Part shown: piece by piece, positions 8,763 through 17,284 of the stretch
Numbering within the stretch: the first letter of the stretch is position 1
How the letters are laid out: each line of letters opens with the position of its first letter
Source: Methylobacterium aquaticum
GTDB taxonomy: Bacteria; Pseudomonadota; Alphaproteobacteria; Rhizobiales; Beijerinckiaceae
NCBI RefSeq assembly: GCF_001043915.1
Contig: NZ_LABX01000256.1
Location: forward strand, 1 to 46,553
Direction of reading: 5' to 3'
DNA: 46,553 nt
Notes under the pieces: generated by a model
Seen by the model: only the letters and a program-made list of their open reading frames with translations
What the model was told of the DNA's origin: nothing
The model's database searches: none
Program-made: the position numbers and the translations under genes

Positions 8763-9226
8763 GCGCCGAGTGGATCGACTACCTGGATTTCGCGTTCCCC
8801 CGCCCGACCGGGGACGACCGGCGGCGCATCGAGGATACCGTCGGCCACCGGCTGCCCGATGCCTATTGGCACGATGTCGAGACGCATCAGGGGCATACGC
8901 GCCGGCCCGACCGCATCGTCCTGGACAATGGCCGCCCGGAACGCCTGGGCGTCTACCTCTACGTGGTCCAGCCCGATCGGGTCGAGGACGAGGAAGCCCG
9001 GTCCTACGACCTCGTCTCGGCGTTCGAGGACATCCGGGCCGCCTACCCGCCCGGGCTGGTTCCGTTCAGCGACGACACCGGCGGCAACCGGTTCGCCTTC
9101 GACTATCGCGGCGGCGGAAAGCCCGGAATCGTCTTCGTCGACCACAATGTCGAGGGAGAGGCCGGTGTGACTCCCGCCGCACCGGACTACGAGACCTTGA
9201 TCGCGCGCCTGTCCGGCGAGGCGTGA
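8759..9226 (+). CDS. SMI1/KNR4-family immunity protein
   Basis: This is a 155-aa protein. The ATG at 8759 overlaps the toxin stop codon (ATGA) and is preceded by GGAGGCGG inside the toxin gene; the in-frame GTG at 8744 is less likely. The pattern of an N-terminal helix (RRRIEDTVGHRLPDAYWHDV), a central strand region, LVPFSDDTGGNRFAFDYR and PGIVFVDHN is that of SMI1/KNR4 superfamily proteins, the commonest immunity proteins of bacterial polymorphic toxins, including WHH-type nucleases. Its expected role is to bind and block the adjacent nuclease in the producing cell. The 4-nt overlap ensures toxin and antidote are made together. Family call is good; the partner relation is inferred from adjacency. 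Confidence 0.82.
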   Translation: MSAEWIDYLDFAFPRPTGDDRRRIEDTVGHRLPDAYWHDVETHQGHTRRPDRIVLDNGRPERLGVYLYVVQPDRVEDEEARSYDLVSAFEDIRAAYPPGLVPFSDDTGGNRFAFDYRGGGKPGIVFVDHNVEGEAGVTPAAPDYETLIARLSGEA

Positions 9227-9265
9227 GGCGCGGCGACGGCGGCCAGCACGCTTGCGGGCCTGAGG

Positions 9266-9800
9266 ATGCACGGCGCGCAGGACAGCGTGCGCACGCACGC
9301 TGCTCTCCGGGTCAAGGGCGTCTCCCGGCGCGACCTCGGCGTGCCGGATCTGTTCGGGCGCGTGGTGAACACCACCACCGACCCGGCGACGTCGCATTCG
9401 GGCTTCAGCTTCGGGGCGCTCGCGGCAAACCGGTTCGCGGGCGACGTCGCGGGCAACGTGGCGACGCCCGAGACGCTGGTCGAGTTCATCCTCGGCAACC
9501 CGCAGCGTTGGGCCTCGCTGGCGCAGGCAAAGATCCGCCCGGTGATGCTCTCCCCCCTCCCCGACCGTCACCTCTGCCCGCCCGATCCTGAGCCTCGCCG
9601 AGCCCGCCGACCGGCTGGTCGCGGCGCGCACTGATCCCGACCTCCAGGACCTCGCCTGGAGCGAGCACGGCTGTCGCGGCAAGCTCGGCGCGGTCGGCCG
9701 CGGCGGTCCCGCAATCCGACGCCTCAGCCCCCTTGTGTCGAGCCTCGTCCCGATGCCGGGCGCGCCGACGATGCTGGTGCTGATCCAGCGTGTGGCTTTA
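9266..9800 (+). pseudogene. Probable frameshifted gene remnant of unknown family
   Basis: A coding-like frame starts near 9266 (VVNTTTDPATSHSGFSFGAL, LVEFILGNPQRWASLAQAKI) and loses its character after RPVMLS at about 9550, next to a C-rich run. From there a different frame continues sensibly (ILSLAEPADRLVAARTDPDL, LAWSEHGCRGKLGAVG) to about 9720-9800. One reading crossing a frame change at a C tract suggests a decayed gene. I do not recognise the family; a solute-binding-like or VWA-associated protein is only a guess. There is no clear start site. It sits directly downstream of the toxin/immunity pair, a place where orphan fragments often accumulate. Confidence 0.35.
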
Positions 9801-10268
9801 GCGGTGTCGCGATGGGTTCTCGGCTGTCGCCCCAGTTCTCGGGGGTGCCCTCGCCCGTGCGGGAGTGAGCGTCAAGATGACCCTGCTGTTCCGGCTCCTT
9901 GCTGTGATCGTTCGATGCTACGAAAACTCGTCCCGAGACAGGCCACTGCGATAGCCTTGATGAAGCTGTTGGGCGAGAAAGCGGCGGGTTCATTTGGCGC
10001 CGCCCGCATATGCATGACACCGGATGCCAACAATTTGTGCATTGCAGCAAAGAATGTCCGCTTGCTGCGGCACAGCAGCGCTTGCAAGAGTCAGCGAGCC
10101 CTAACGATGTTAGAGTTAGCCTGCCTTCTTGGGCTTTTTCTCCCAGGATTTTAGATTATTTTTGTGAGAACAATCGTTTTTATTAAGAAAGCCATACAGC
10201 GCCAATCAATTCTGTGCTAAGTATATGGTTCAGCGCTGCACATTTGCATGCTCCAATAGCTCTGGCGC
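9801..10268. other. Gene-free stretch with lower GC
   Basis: No supported gene. Base composition falls from strongly GC-rich towards AT-rich near 10100-10260 (for example TTAGATTATTTTTG). Short open frames on both strands have no ribosome binding site and no family resemblance. The composition suggests foreign or decayed DNA next to the toxin region. Confidence 0.5.
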
Positions 10269-10556
10269 TTAGAGCTTGCCCTTCTTGCGTTTCGGCGCAG
10301 GGATAGGCGTCGCCTGACTAGCGGGGTCATCCTCGGCGTGGTCGCCGCGCGAGGCCAGCGCCATCTCGTGCACGCGACGGGCGCGGTCCGGGTCGCCGTC
10401 GGCTGCCTGGATCATGGCGAGAAACGCCCCCCGGCTGATTTCCTTCTTGGATGCATCGGGGTGTTGCTTGCGGACTGCGGCGATCAGCTCCTTGGGTTTC
10501 AAATTTGGCGCGGCGAGGGCCGCCACGGTTTTGGCGATAGCCTGAAGGGCGCTCAT
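10269..10556 (-). CDS. Small basic protein of unknown function
   Basis: This is a 95-aa protein. The start at 10556 is preferred over the upstream in-frame ATG at 10580 because a perfect AGGAGG lies 4 nt before it. Residues 1-60 look helical (ALQAIAKTVAALAAPNLKP, ELIAAVRKQHPDASKKEISR), followed by a short loop, and the tail is Pro/Lys-rich (APKRKKGKL). The run from ELIAAVRKQ to SRGAFLAMI resembles a small DNA-binding or regulatory fold, but I cannot assign a family. It stands alone between the decayed stretch and the HD operon, which is transcribed in the other direction. Confidence 0.65.
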   Translation of the reverse strand: MSALQAIAKTVAALAAPNLKPKELIAAVRKQHPDASKKEISRGAFLAMIQAADGDPDRARRVHEMALASRGDHAEDDPASQATPIPAPKRKKGKL

Positions 10557-10847
10557 GATGCCTCCTGATAGGTTGAGCACAAAGGGGAATCGGACCCCAC
10601 AGGCGTAGCGATAGCCGACCTGTCATACAACTGTCGTATCGCGGCAGATTATCTGTAGCCGGCAAATATTCGGTAAGGAATCAGACTATCAAATGCATTT
10701 TGCTGTCTGCTCGAATGAGCGTTGTTTTTTGTTGAAAATGCGCTATGCGTGATCCGAGAAATTTTGCTTAGGGTTGCCGGACCGTCTGCCGTGATCAGTG
10801 TGTGGCTGAGTAGAATGCGAGCGCTTTGTTTGAGGAAGGTTCGTCTC

Positions 10848-11063
10848 ATGCCAGATCACTCGTCCAGTCCCTCGCCTGAGGCGGCGACCCCGTGGCTCGC
10901 AGCCATGACCGTGCGGCTCTCCCCCTGGGCTGCGTGTTCGGCTGAGAAGAATGCAGCGCGGATCGAGCAGCCGGACGTCATGGGCTACGCGATGCGCGGC
11001 ACGTCTCTCGAGCAGATGGCTGAGGTTCTCCATCACTCGTGGATGCGGCCCCGCACGTCATGA
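10848..11063 (+). CDS. Short hypothetical protein translationally coupled to the HD-domain gene
   Basis: This is a 71-aa protein. The ATG at 10848 follows GAGGAAGG at suitable spacing. Its stop codon overlaps the ATG of the HD gene (ATGA at 11060-11063), a typical coupling arrangement, which is the main reason to believe it is real. The sequence (PEAATPWLAAMTVRLSPWAA, EQMAEVLHHSWMRP) matches nothing I recognise; it has no signal peptide or membrane segment. It may be a partner or regulator of the HD enzyme, or only a leader that sets its translation level. Confidence 0.5.
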   Translation: MPDHSSSPSPEAATPWLAAMTVRLSPWAACSAEKNAARIEQPDVMGYAMRGTSLEQMAEVLHHSWMRPRTS

Positions 11064-11926
11064 CAGCGATGATCACGACTGCCACGCTCGCCGCGAAGGC
11101 GCTCGGCGACCACCTGGCTGCGGAGTTGCAGAACACCTTCGGGGCAACGCAGGCGCCGCTCGCCGAGACCGTGAGCTCGGTCGCCCGCCTCGCGCTCGAG
11201 TGTCTGGCCAACTCCGACGCGCTCTACCACGACCTCGAGCACACCCTGCTGGTCACCCAGGTCGGCCTCGAGATCCTGCGTGGCCGCACGCTGCTGGAAC
11301 CGATCACACCCGCTGACTGGGCCCACCTGCTGGTCGCCTGCCTGATGCACGACATCGGCTATGTGCGCGGTATCCTCAAGGGTGACTCGGTCACCGACGG
11401 CTACGTCGTCGATGAGGCGGGTCAACGCGTTGTGCTGCAGCGTGGCGCCTCAGATGCCGCTCTGACGCCGTATCACGTGGAGCGCTCCAAGCTGTTCGTG
11501 CGGGCGCGGCTTGGTCAATCGGAGTTGCTGGACGCCTCGCGCATCGTGCAGGCCATTGAGCACACCCGCTTCCCGGCTGGGGCGAGCACCGCTGACGGCG
11601 TGCTCGTCGAAGAGGCGCGCCTTGTGCGGGCTGCCGACCTAATCGGGCAGATGGGTGATCCGCTTTACCTGCGCAAAGCCAATGCGCTCTACCATGAATT
11701 CGAGGAAGTTGGTATCAACGCCAAGCTCGGTTATACCTCGCCCGCTGATTTGGTGGAACGCTATCCTGAGTTTTTCTGGAGCAGCGTTTCATCACATTTG
11801 GAGCGCGCGTTGACCTACCTCGAGGTGACGGTGGGGGGACGGCAGTGGATCGCCGGTCTGCAGGCGAACGTGTTTCGGGCGGAGCGTCCGTATGGTGCTG
11901 TGCGGCGCACGTCCGTATTGTCGTGA
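11060..11926 (+). CDS. HD-domain metal-dependent phosphohydrolase
   Basis: This is a 288-aa protein if translation starts at the coupled ATG at 11060; an in-frame GTG at 11039 would add 7 residues. The HD-superfamily motifs are visible: YHDLEHTLLVTQ at about residue 55 and the doublet in CLMHDIGY at about 96, with further conserved polar residues in IVQAIEHTRFP and VRAADLIGQMGDPL. HD proteins hydrolyse phosphate esters of nucleotides or cyclic dinucleotides. The position of the two His motifs and ADLIGQ resemble the HDc/cNMP phosphodiesterase-like group. The substrate cannot be told. The gene is coupled to the short gene before it and followed by about 370 bp without genes. Confidence 0.75.
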   Translation: MTAMITTATLAAKALGDHLAAELQNTFGATQAPLAETVSSVARLALECLANSDALYHDLEHTLLVTQVGLEILRGRTLLEPITPADWAHLLVACLMHDIGYVRGILKGDSVTDGYVVDEAGQRVVLQRGASDAALTPYHVERSKLFVRARLGQSELLDASRIVQAIEHTRFPAGASTADGVLVEEARLVRAADLIGQMGDPLYLRKANALYHEFEEVGINAKLGYTSPADLVERYPEFFWSSVSSHLERALTYLEVTVGGRQWIAGLQANVFRAERPYGAVRRTSVLS

Positions 11927-12122
11927 AGGCGCATCCTGAAAGCCTGCCGCGACGAGACGATGTGTACGAAAAACGAAGGTTTTTCCAGGCTCCTAACCCA
12001 ATCATGAGAGCGTGTTAAGAAGTCAAACCTCATAATCTACGCACAAGGCTGGCGTCAGGAACCAGGTAAGACGGACGCGCCGCGATCCGCTGCACAGACA
12101 TGCAAGCGCAAGTCACCGCCGG
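11927..12122. other. Intergenic region after the HD gene
   Basis: No gene is supported between the HD gene and the repeat at 12123. The region is less GC-rich than its surroundings, and no clear terminator is visible. Confidence 0.4.
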
Positions 12123-12182
12123 TTAGAGCATTTTCCGACGAAGCGGATACCGGTTCGTCGTAGAAAATGCGGCGAAATCAAA
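12123..12182 (+). repeat. Dispersed palindromic repeat R2, copy A
   Basis: This 60-bp element has an inverted copy at 31799-31858; 54 of 60 positions match by my alignment. It folds into a hairpin with an outer stem GCATTTTC / GAAAATGC and an inner stem CGACGAA / TTCGTCG. In the other copy the inner stem is CGACCAA / TTGGTCG: both arms changed together, so base pairing is kept. The right flank GCGGCGAAATCAAA is also shared. This is a REP-like palindromic element. Confidence 0.85.
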
Positions 12183-12303
12183 CAGCGAGAGAAGCGTCGC
12201 GATGGCAATGCGATCGTGAAGTGCTCCAGACCCGCTCCCTCCGGCCCGCGCGGCGTCCCGCGCCTTGCCGGGCCCGGGACGTCTCGGCACGCAGGTCTCC
12301 GCC

Positions 12304-13248
12304 TCATCGCGACGACAGGGCGCCGCGCCGCGCCTCCCGCCCTTCCCCCGCCATGCCGCGGGCGAGATGCTGGAGGAGCTTGGCGGCCGCGGGCGAGAGC
12401 TGGCGGCCGAGGCGGGTGACGATCCGGGCCTCGACGCCGTCCAGCCCCGGATCGGCGAGCGGCAGGGCCACCAGCACACCCTCGGCGATCTCCTGGGCGG
12501 CGCAGAAGGCCGGCAGCAACGTCACGCCGGTGCCGGAGGCGGCGAATTGCTTGAGCACGCCGATCGAGCCGGTGATCAGCGCCGGTTCGAGCCGCACGCC
12601 CTCGGCCTGCTCGGCGGCGGCGATGATCTGCCGGATGCCGAAGGCCGGATGCATCGTCCCGAGGCGGTGGCCCGACAGATCGGCGAGGCGGACCGGGACC
12701 GGATGGGCGGCGAGGGGGTGATCGGCCCGCACCAGCACCCGGATCGGGTGCGGCATCGCCAGGTGGGTGCGCAGGCGCGGCTCCGGCGGCGGGTTGTAGA
12801 CGAGGCCGAGATGCGCCTCGTCCTCGACGACCCGGCGCACCACGTCGTTGGTCGCAGCGAGGTCGAGGGTCATGGTCAGGTCGGGGTGGCGGGCCCAGAA
12901 GCCCTGGAGCAGGCCCGACATCAGGTCGCCGACGAAGCCCTCGCCCAAAACCACGTCGATATGCCCACGGCGCAGGCCCTTCAGCTCGGTGAGCTTGGCC
13001 AGGATGTCCTGCCGGTCGGAAGTCTGGCGCCGGTAATAGTCGAGGAGGAGCGAGCCAGCCGGGGTCGCCCGCACCCCGCGGCGGTGGCGCTCGATCAGCG
13101 GCGTGGCGAGCTGCCCCTCCATCTGGACGATCTGGCGGCTCACCGCCGAGGCGTTGACGTTGAGCTTGTCGGCCGCCGCGCGGACCGAGCCGCAGCCGAC
13201 CGCCTCCGCGAAATAGCGCAGGCAGCGCTCGTCGAGGCTGGGATGCAT
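12304..13248 (-). CDS. LysR-family transcriptional regulator
   Basis: This is a 314-aa protein. The start at 13248 is preferred to an upstream in-frame ATG at 13287 because GGGAGGG lies just before it and the protein then begins at the usual distance from the DNA-binding domain. Residues 5-65 are the LysR winged helix-turn-helix (CLRYFAEAVGCGSVRAAADK, NASAVSRQIVQME, PLIERHRRGVRATPAG). Residues 95-300 are the effector-binding domain, with GHIDVVLGEGF and SIGVLKQFAASGTGVTLLP. It is divergent from the dehydrogenase operon across 154 bp, the classical arrangement in which a LysR protein controls the neighbouring catabolic genes in response to a substrate. Confidence 0.92.
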   Translation of the reverse strand: MHPSLDERCLRYFAEAVGCGSVRAAADKLNVNASAVSRQIVQMEGQLATPLIERHRRGVRATPAGSLLLDYYRRQTSDRQDILAKLTELKGLRRGHIDVVLGEGFVGDLMSGLLQGFWARHPDLTMTLDLAATNDVVRRVVEDEAHLGLVYNPPPEPRLRTHLAMPHPIRVLVRADHPLAAHPVPVRLADLSGHRLGTMHPAFGIRQIIAAAEQAEGVRLEPALITGSIGVLKQFAASGTGVTLLPAFCAAQEIAEGVLVALPLADPGLDGVEARIVTRLGRQLSPAAAKLLQHLARGMAGEGREARRGALSSR

Positions 13249-13402
13249 CGTGTTGTCCCTCCCGCTCACCGGGTGCGTTGCCGGCAAGTCAACGCAAAAT
13301 ACTCGCCAACGTCGTTCCGCTCAACACCGATCGGCCTCAGTCTCCGGCTCCCAGAGGGCGCCGCGGCACGGATCCGGGCGCCGATCCGGGAGACCATCGG
13401 AC

Positions 13403-14269
13403 ATGCACACGATCGGCGTCGTCGGGCTCGGCAACATGGGCCGGGGCATGGCCCTCTCGCTGCGGCGGGGCGGTTTCGAGGTGGTGGGCTACGATCCCGC
13501 GCCGGCCGCCCGCGCGGCGATCGAGGCGGACGGGATCACGGTCGCGGAGGGCCTGCCGGCCCTGTGGCGGGACTGCGACGCGGTGGTGCTGTCGCTGCCG
13601 ACCTCCGAGGTGGTGGAGGCGGTGCTGCTCGGCGCCGACGGGCCGCTCTCGCGCGCCCAGGAGACCGGCCTCCTGATCGTCGACACCTCGACCTCGGATC
13701 CCGCCGTCACGCGGCGCATCGCGGCGGCCCTCGAGCCGGCCGGCATCGACCTGATCGACGCTCCGGTGAGCGGCGGCCCGAAGGGAGCGCATGCCGCCAC
13801 CCTGACGATGGTGCTCGGCGGCAGCGACGCGGCCTTGGCCCGGGCCGAGCCGGTCCTCGCCGCCATGAGCGCGACGCGGGTTCATGTCGGCGGCGTCGGC
13901 GCCGGCCACGTCACCAAGCTCGCCAACAACCTGCTCTGCGCCGCCCACCTCATCACCGCCGCGGAGGCGGTGCGGATGGCGAAGGAAGCCGGCGTCGAGC
14001 CGGCGCGGCTGCTCGCCGGGATCAATGCCGGCTCGGGCCGCAGCGGCGTCACGCAGGTGAACTTCCCGACCTGGGTGCTGAACGGCGCCTTCGATTCCGG
14101 CTTCACCATGAAGCTGATGCGCAAGGACGTGCGCCTGGCCGAGAGCCTGATCGGCGCACTCGCCCTCGACCTGCCGCTCTCCGCCCAGGTCGGCCAGTTG
14201 TGGCGCGAGAGCGCCGAGATCCCGGACGACGCCGACTTCAACGCCATCGTCACGCTCCAGCTCGCCTGA
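13403..14269 (+). CDS. NAD(P)-dependent beta-hydroxyacid dehydrogenase (3-hydroxyisobutyrate dehydrogenase family)
   Basis: This is a 288-aa protein. The start at 13403 places the Rossmann motif IGVVGLGNMGRGMA at residues 4-17, as usual. The substrate-binding signature DAPVSGGPKGA (about 118) and the catalytic-lysine motif GHVTKLANNLL (about 170) are both present. The family oxidises beta-hydroxyacids such as 3-hydroxyisobutyrate, tartronate semialdehyde (in reverse) or L-threonate. It is the first gene of a three-gene unit with an aldehyde dehydrogenase and a membrane protein, divergent from a LysR regulator. A plausible path is oxidation of a hydroxyacid to a semialdehyde and then to an acid. 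The exact substrate cannot be read from sequence. Confidence 0.88.
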   Translation: MHTIGVVGLGNMGRGMALSLRRGGFEVVGYDPAPAARAAIEADGITVAEGLPALWRDCDAVVLSLPTSEVVEAVLLGADGPLSRAQETGLLIVDTSTSDPAVTRRIAAALEPAGIDLIDAPVSGGPKGAHAATLTMVLGGSDAALARAEPVLAAMSATRVHVGGVGAGHVTKLANNLLCAAHLITAAEAVRMAKEAGVEPARLLAGINAGSGRSGVTQVNFPTWVLNGAFDSGFTMKLMRKDVRLAESLIGALALDLPLSAQVGQLWRESAEIPDDADFNAIVTLQLA

Positions 14270-14286
14270 TCCAGAAAGCCCCAGCC

Positions 14287-15816
14287 ATGACCGAGACCCG
14301 CTCCCAGGCGCTTGCCGCCCTCCTGCGCCCGTTCTTCCCCGACGCGACCGCCATCGGCTCCTGGGTGAACGGCCGCCTCGTGCCGGGCACCGGCGAGACC
14401 ATCCGCCTCGTCGATCCCGCCACCGGCCTGATGCTGGCCGAATACCCGGATGCCGGCGCCCCCGTCGCCGCCGAGGCCGCCCGGGCGGCGCTCGCCGCCC
14501 AGGCCCGCTGGGCGGCGCTGACCGGCGCCGCCCGCGGCCGGGTGATGCAGGAGATCGCCCGCACGATCCGGGCCGAGATCGAGCCGCTCGCCCGGCTCGA
14601 GGCGCTGAACGCCGGCAAGCCGATCCGCGATTGCCGCGTCGAGGCGACCAAGGTCGCGGAGATGTTCGAATATTACGCCGGCTGGGCCGACAAGCTGCAC
14701 GGCGAGGTGATCCCGGTCCCGACCGGCCACCTCAACTACACCCGCCGCGAGCCCCTCGGCGTCGTGCTCCAGGTCACCCCCTGGAACGCCCCGGCCTTCA
14801 CCTGCGGCTGGCAGCTCGCCCCGGCGCTCGCCGCCGGCAACGCGGTGCTGCTCAAGCCGTCCGAGCTGACCCCCCTCACCTCGCTCGCCGTGGCGGCGCT
14901 GGCCGAGCGGGCCGGGCTGCCGGCGGGAACCGTCAACGTGCTGTCCGGCTACGGCCACACCACCGGCCAGGCGGCGCTGGCCGAGCGTGCGGTGGCGAAG
15001 GTGGTCTTCGTCGGGTCGCCGGCCACCGGCGCGAAGATCGCGGAGGCCGCGGCGCGCCACCTCAAGCCCTGCGTGCTCGAACTCGGCGGCAAGTCGGCCA
15101 ACATCGTCTTCGCCGATGCCGACCTGGAGCGGGCCTGCCTGGGCGCCCAAGCGGCGATCTTCGCGGGCGCCGGCCAGTCCTGCGTCGCCGGCTCGCGGCT
15201 CCTCGTCGAGCGGTCGGTCCATGACCGCTTCGTCGCCATGCTGGCGGCGGGCGCCGCGCGCATCCGCGTCGGCGATCCGCTCGACCCCGAGACCGAGGTC
15301 GGACCGATCAACAACGCCACCCAGTACCGCCACGTGCTGGCGATGATCCGCGGCGGCCTCGACCAGGGCGCGCAGCTCGCCGCCGGCAGCGACGGCACGC
15401 CGGCGGATGGCGGCTACTACGTCCGCCCGACGATCCTGGCCCAGGCCGACAACGCCATGGACTGCGCCCGCACCGAGATCTTCGGGCCGGTGGTGACGGT
15501 GATCCCGTTCGACACGGAAGCGGAGGCGGTGGCGATCGCCAACGATTCCGACTTCGGCCTCGCCGGCGCGGTCTGGACCCGCGACGTCGGCCGCGCCCAC
15601 CGGGTCGCGGCGGCGGTGCGGGCCGGCACCTTCTGGATCAACGCCTACAAGACGATCCACGTCTCCTCGCCCTTCGGCGGCTCGGGGAAGAGCGGCTACG
15701 GCCGCTCCAGCGGCCTCGAGGCGCTGCACGAATACACCCAGGTCAAGAGCGTCTGGGTCGAGACCGCCGCCGCTCCCGCCGTCGCCTTCGGCTACGCCCC
15801 CGGAATCGGCGCCTGA
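14287..15816 (+). CDS. NAD(P)-dependent aldehyde dehydrogenase
   Basis: This is a 509-aa protein starting 17 nt after the previous gene. All aldehyde dehydrogenase landmarks are present: the VTPWNAP cofactor region (about 164), LKPSELTP, the catalytic glutamate in LELGGKSANIVFADAD (about 264), and the nucleophilic cysteine in GAGQSCVAGSRL (about 300). The C-terminus has EIFGPVVTVIPFDTE and PFGGSGKSGYGR. It oxidises an aldehyde or semialdehyde to the acid. The betaine/aminobutyraldehyde dehydrogenase-like branch is closest by eye. Co-transcription with a beta-hydroxyacid dehydrogenase points to a semialdehyde substrate made or used by that partner. Confidence 0.93.
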   Translation: MTETRSQALAALLRPFFPDATAIGSWVNGRLVPGTGETIRLVDPATGLMLAEYPDAGAPVAAEAARAALAAQARWAALTGAARGRVMQEIARTIRAEIEPLARLEALNAGKPIRDCRVEATKVAEMFEYYAGWADKLHGEVIPVPTGHLNYTRREPLGVVLQVTPWNAPAFTCGWQLAPALAAGNAVLLKPSELTPLTSLAVAALAERAGLPAGTVNVLSGYGHTTGQAALAERAVAKVVFVGSPATGAKIAEAAARHLKPCVLELGGKSANIVFADADLERACLGAQAAIFAGAGQSCVAGSRLLVERSVHDRFVAMLAAGAARIRVGDPLDPETEVGPINNATQYRHVLAMIRGGLDQGAQLAAGSDGTPADGGYYVRPTILAQADNAMDCARTEIFGPVVTVIPFDTEAEAVAIANDSDFGLAGAVWTRDVGRAHRVAAAVRAGTFWINAYKTIHVSSPFGGSGKSGYGRSSGLEALHEYTQVKSVWVETAAAPAVAFGYAPGIGA

Positions 15817-15874
15817 TCCCTCCCGGTCCGGGGGCGGCCGCTTCCGGACCGTCATCCGCACCGGAGATCCATCG

Positions 15875-17272
15875 ATGACGAGCGCCACCCTGGCGACCGG
15901 CAGCCCCGCCGTCGCGCCCGTGACCCCACCCGCAACCCCACCCGTGCCCCCACCCGTGCCCTCTGCCGGCCGCGCCGGCATCGTGATCCTGTTCCTGCTC
16001 GCCCTCGTGGTGGTGACCCTGGCGGAGGCGATCGGCAACGTCGCCATTCCGCTCGGCCACGGCAAGATCGTCCTCCTGCCCCTGCTCTGGGCCCTGCTGA
16101 TGGGCGGCGGCCTCGGCCTCGCGGCGCCGCGCCTGCCGCGCGCCCTCCGGCTGCCGGTCGCGCTCCAGCACGCCGCCGGCGCGATCCTGCAACCGGCGCT
16201 GCTGCTCTTCGTCGCCAAGCTCGGGCTCCTGGTCGGCGGCTCGCTGCCGAAGATCCTCGGTGCCGGCTGGGCCCTCGCCTTCCAGGAATTCGGCCACTTC
16301 TTCGGCACGATGGTGTTCGGCCTGCCCGTGGCCCTCCTGCTCGGCCTCAAGCGCGAGGCGATCGGCGCCACCTTCTCGGTCGGGCGCGAACCGAGCCTCG
16401 CCATCATCGGCGAGCGCTACGGCATGGCTTCGCCCGAGGGGCGCGGCGTCCTCGCCGAATACCTCACCGGCACGGTGTTCGGGGCGGTGTTCATCGCCCT
16501 GCTGGCCGGCCTGATCGCCAGCCTCGGGATCTTCAACCCGCTGGCGCTCGCCATGGGGGCCGGGGTCGGATCGGGCAGCATGATGGCGGCGGCGGCCGGC
16601 GCCATCGCGGCGCAGCAGACGCCCGAGATGGCCAAGGAGGTCGCCACCTTCGCGGCGGCGAGCAACCTCATCACCACCACCATCGGCACCTACTTCACCC
16701 TGTTCCTGTCCCTGCCCTTCACGGTCTGGGCCTACGGCGTGCTGGAGCCGATCCTGGGCCGCGGCCGCGGCCGGACGGAGACCGCGACGGCGCCGTCCGA
16801 GGCGGTGGTGGCCCATGCCGCGCCGGCCTTCGGCCTGCCCGCCCTGGTGCTGATCTGGCTCGCCACGGCGGCGTTCGGGCTCATCGGCAACCGGCTCACC
16901 TACGGCACGGCGATCGACGGGCAGGTGCTGACCGGCGCCGCGATCATCGTCGGCGCGGTGGTCGTGGGTGAGGTCCTCTACCGCCTCGCCGGCCGGCGGC
17001 TGCCGGCGGTGGTGTGGGTCTCGCTGATCGGCATGGCGCTCACCTATCCGGGCACGCCATTCTCGACCGACATCGCGGCGGCGACGGGCCGGATCAACTT
17101 CCTGGCGCTCGCCACTCCGATCCTCGCCTTCGCGGGCCTGTCGCTCGCCAAGGATTTTTCGGCCTTCCGCCGCCTCGGCTGGCGCATCGTGGTGGTGTCG
17201 TTCATGGCCAATGCCGGCACGTTCCTGGGCGCGGCGCTGATCGCCCAGTTCTGGATGCACCCGCCGGTGTGA
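15875..17272 (+). CDS. DUF3100-type integral membrane protein, putative transporter
   Basis: This is a 465-aa protein. The first 30 residues are a Pro/Ala-rich cytoplasmic tail (TPPATPPVPPPVPSA), after which about eleven hydrophobic segments fill the sequence. Conserved-looking cores include FQEFGHFFGTMVFGLPVALL, GREPSLAIIGERYG, and GAGVGSGSMMAAAAGAIAAQ. This matches my memory of the DUF3100 family of 10-12-helix membrane proteins. Its place as third gene of the dehydrogenase operon suggests import of the operon's substrate or export of a product. Transport has not been shown from this sequence, and the family call is from memory. Confidence 0.75.
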   Translation: MTSATLATGSPAVAPVTPPATPPVPPPVPSAGRAGIVILFLLALVVVTLAEAIGNVAIPLGHGKIVLLPLLWALLMGGGLGLAAPRLPRALRLPVALQHAAGAILQPALLLFVAKLGLLVGGSLPKILGAGWALAFQEFGHFFGTMVFGLPVALLLGLKREAIGATFSVGREPSLAIIGERYGMASPEGRGVLAEYLTGTVFGAVFIALLAGLIASLGIFNPLALAMGAGVGSGSMMAAAAGAIAAQQTPEMAKEVATFAAASNLITTTIGTYFTLFLSLPFTVWAYGVLEPILGRGRGRTETATAPSEAVVAHAAPAFGLPALVLIWLATAAFGLIGNRLTYGTAIDGQVLTGAAIIVGAVVVGEVLYRLAGRRLPAVVWVSLIGMALTYPGTPFSTDIAAATGRINFLALATPILAFAGLSLAKDFSAFRRLGWRIVVVSFMANAGTFLGAALIAQFWMHPPV

Positions 17273-17284
17273 GGACACCCACCC

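Noticed and set aside
13882..16407. Long minus-strand open frame opposite the dehydrogenase operon
   Set aside because: Compositional shadow; the plus strand encodes intact enzymes with all catalytic motifs.
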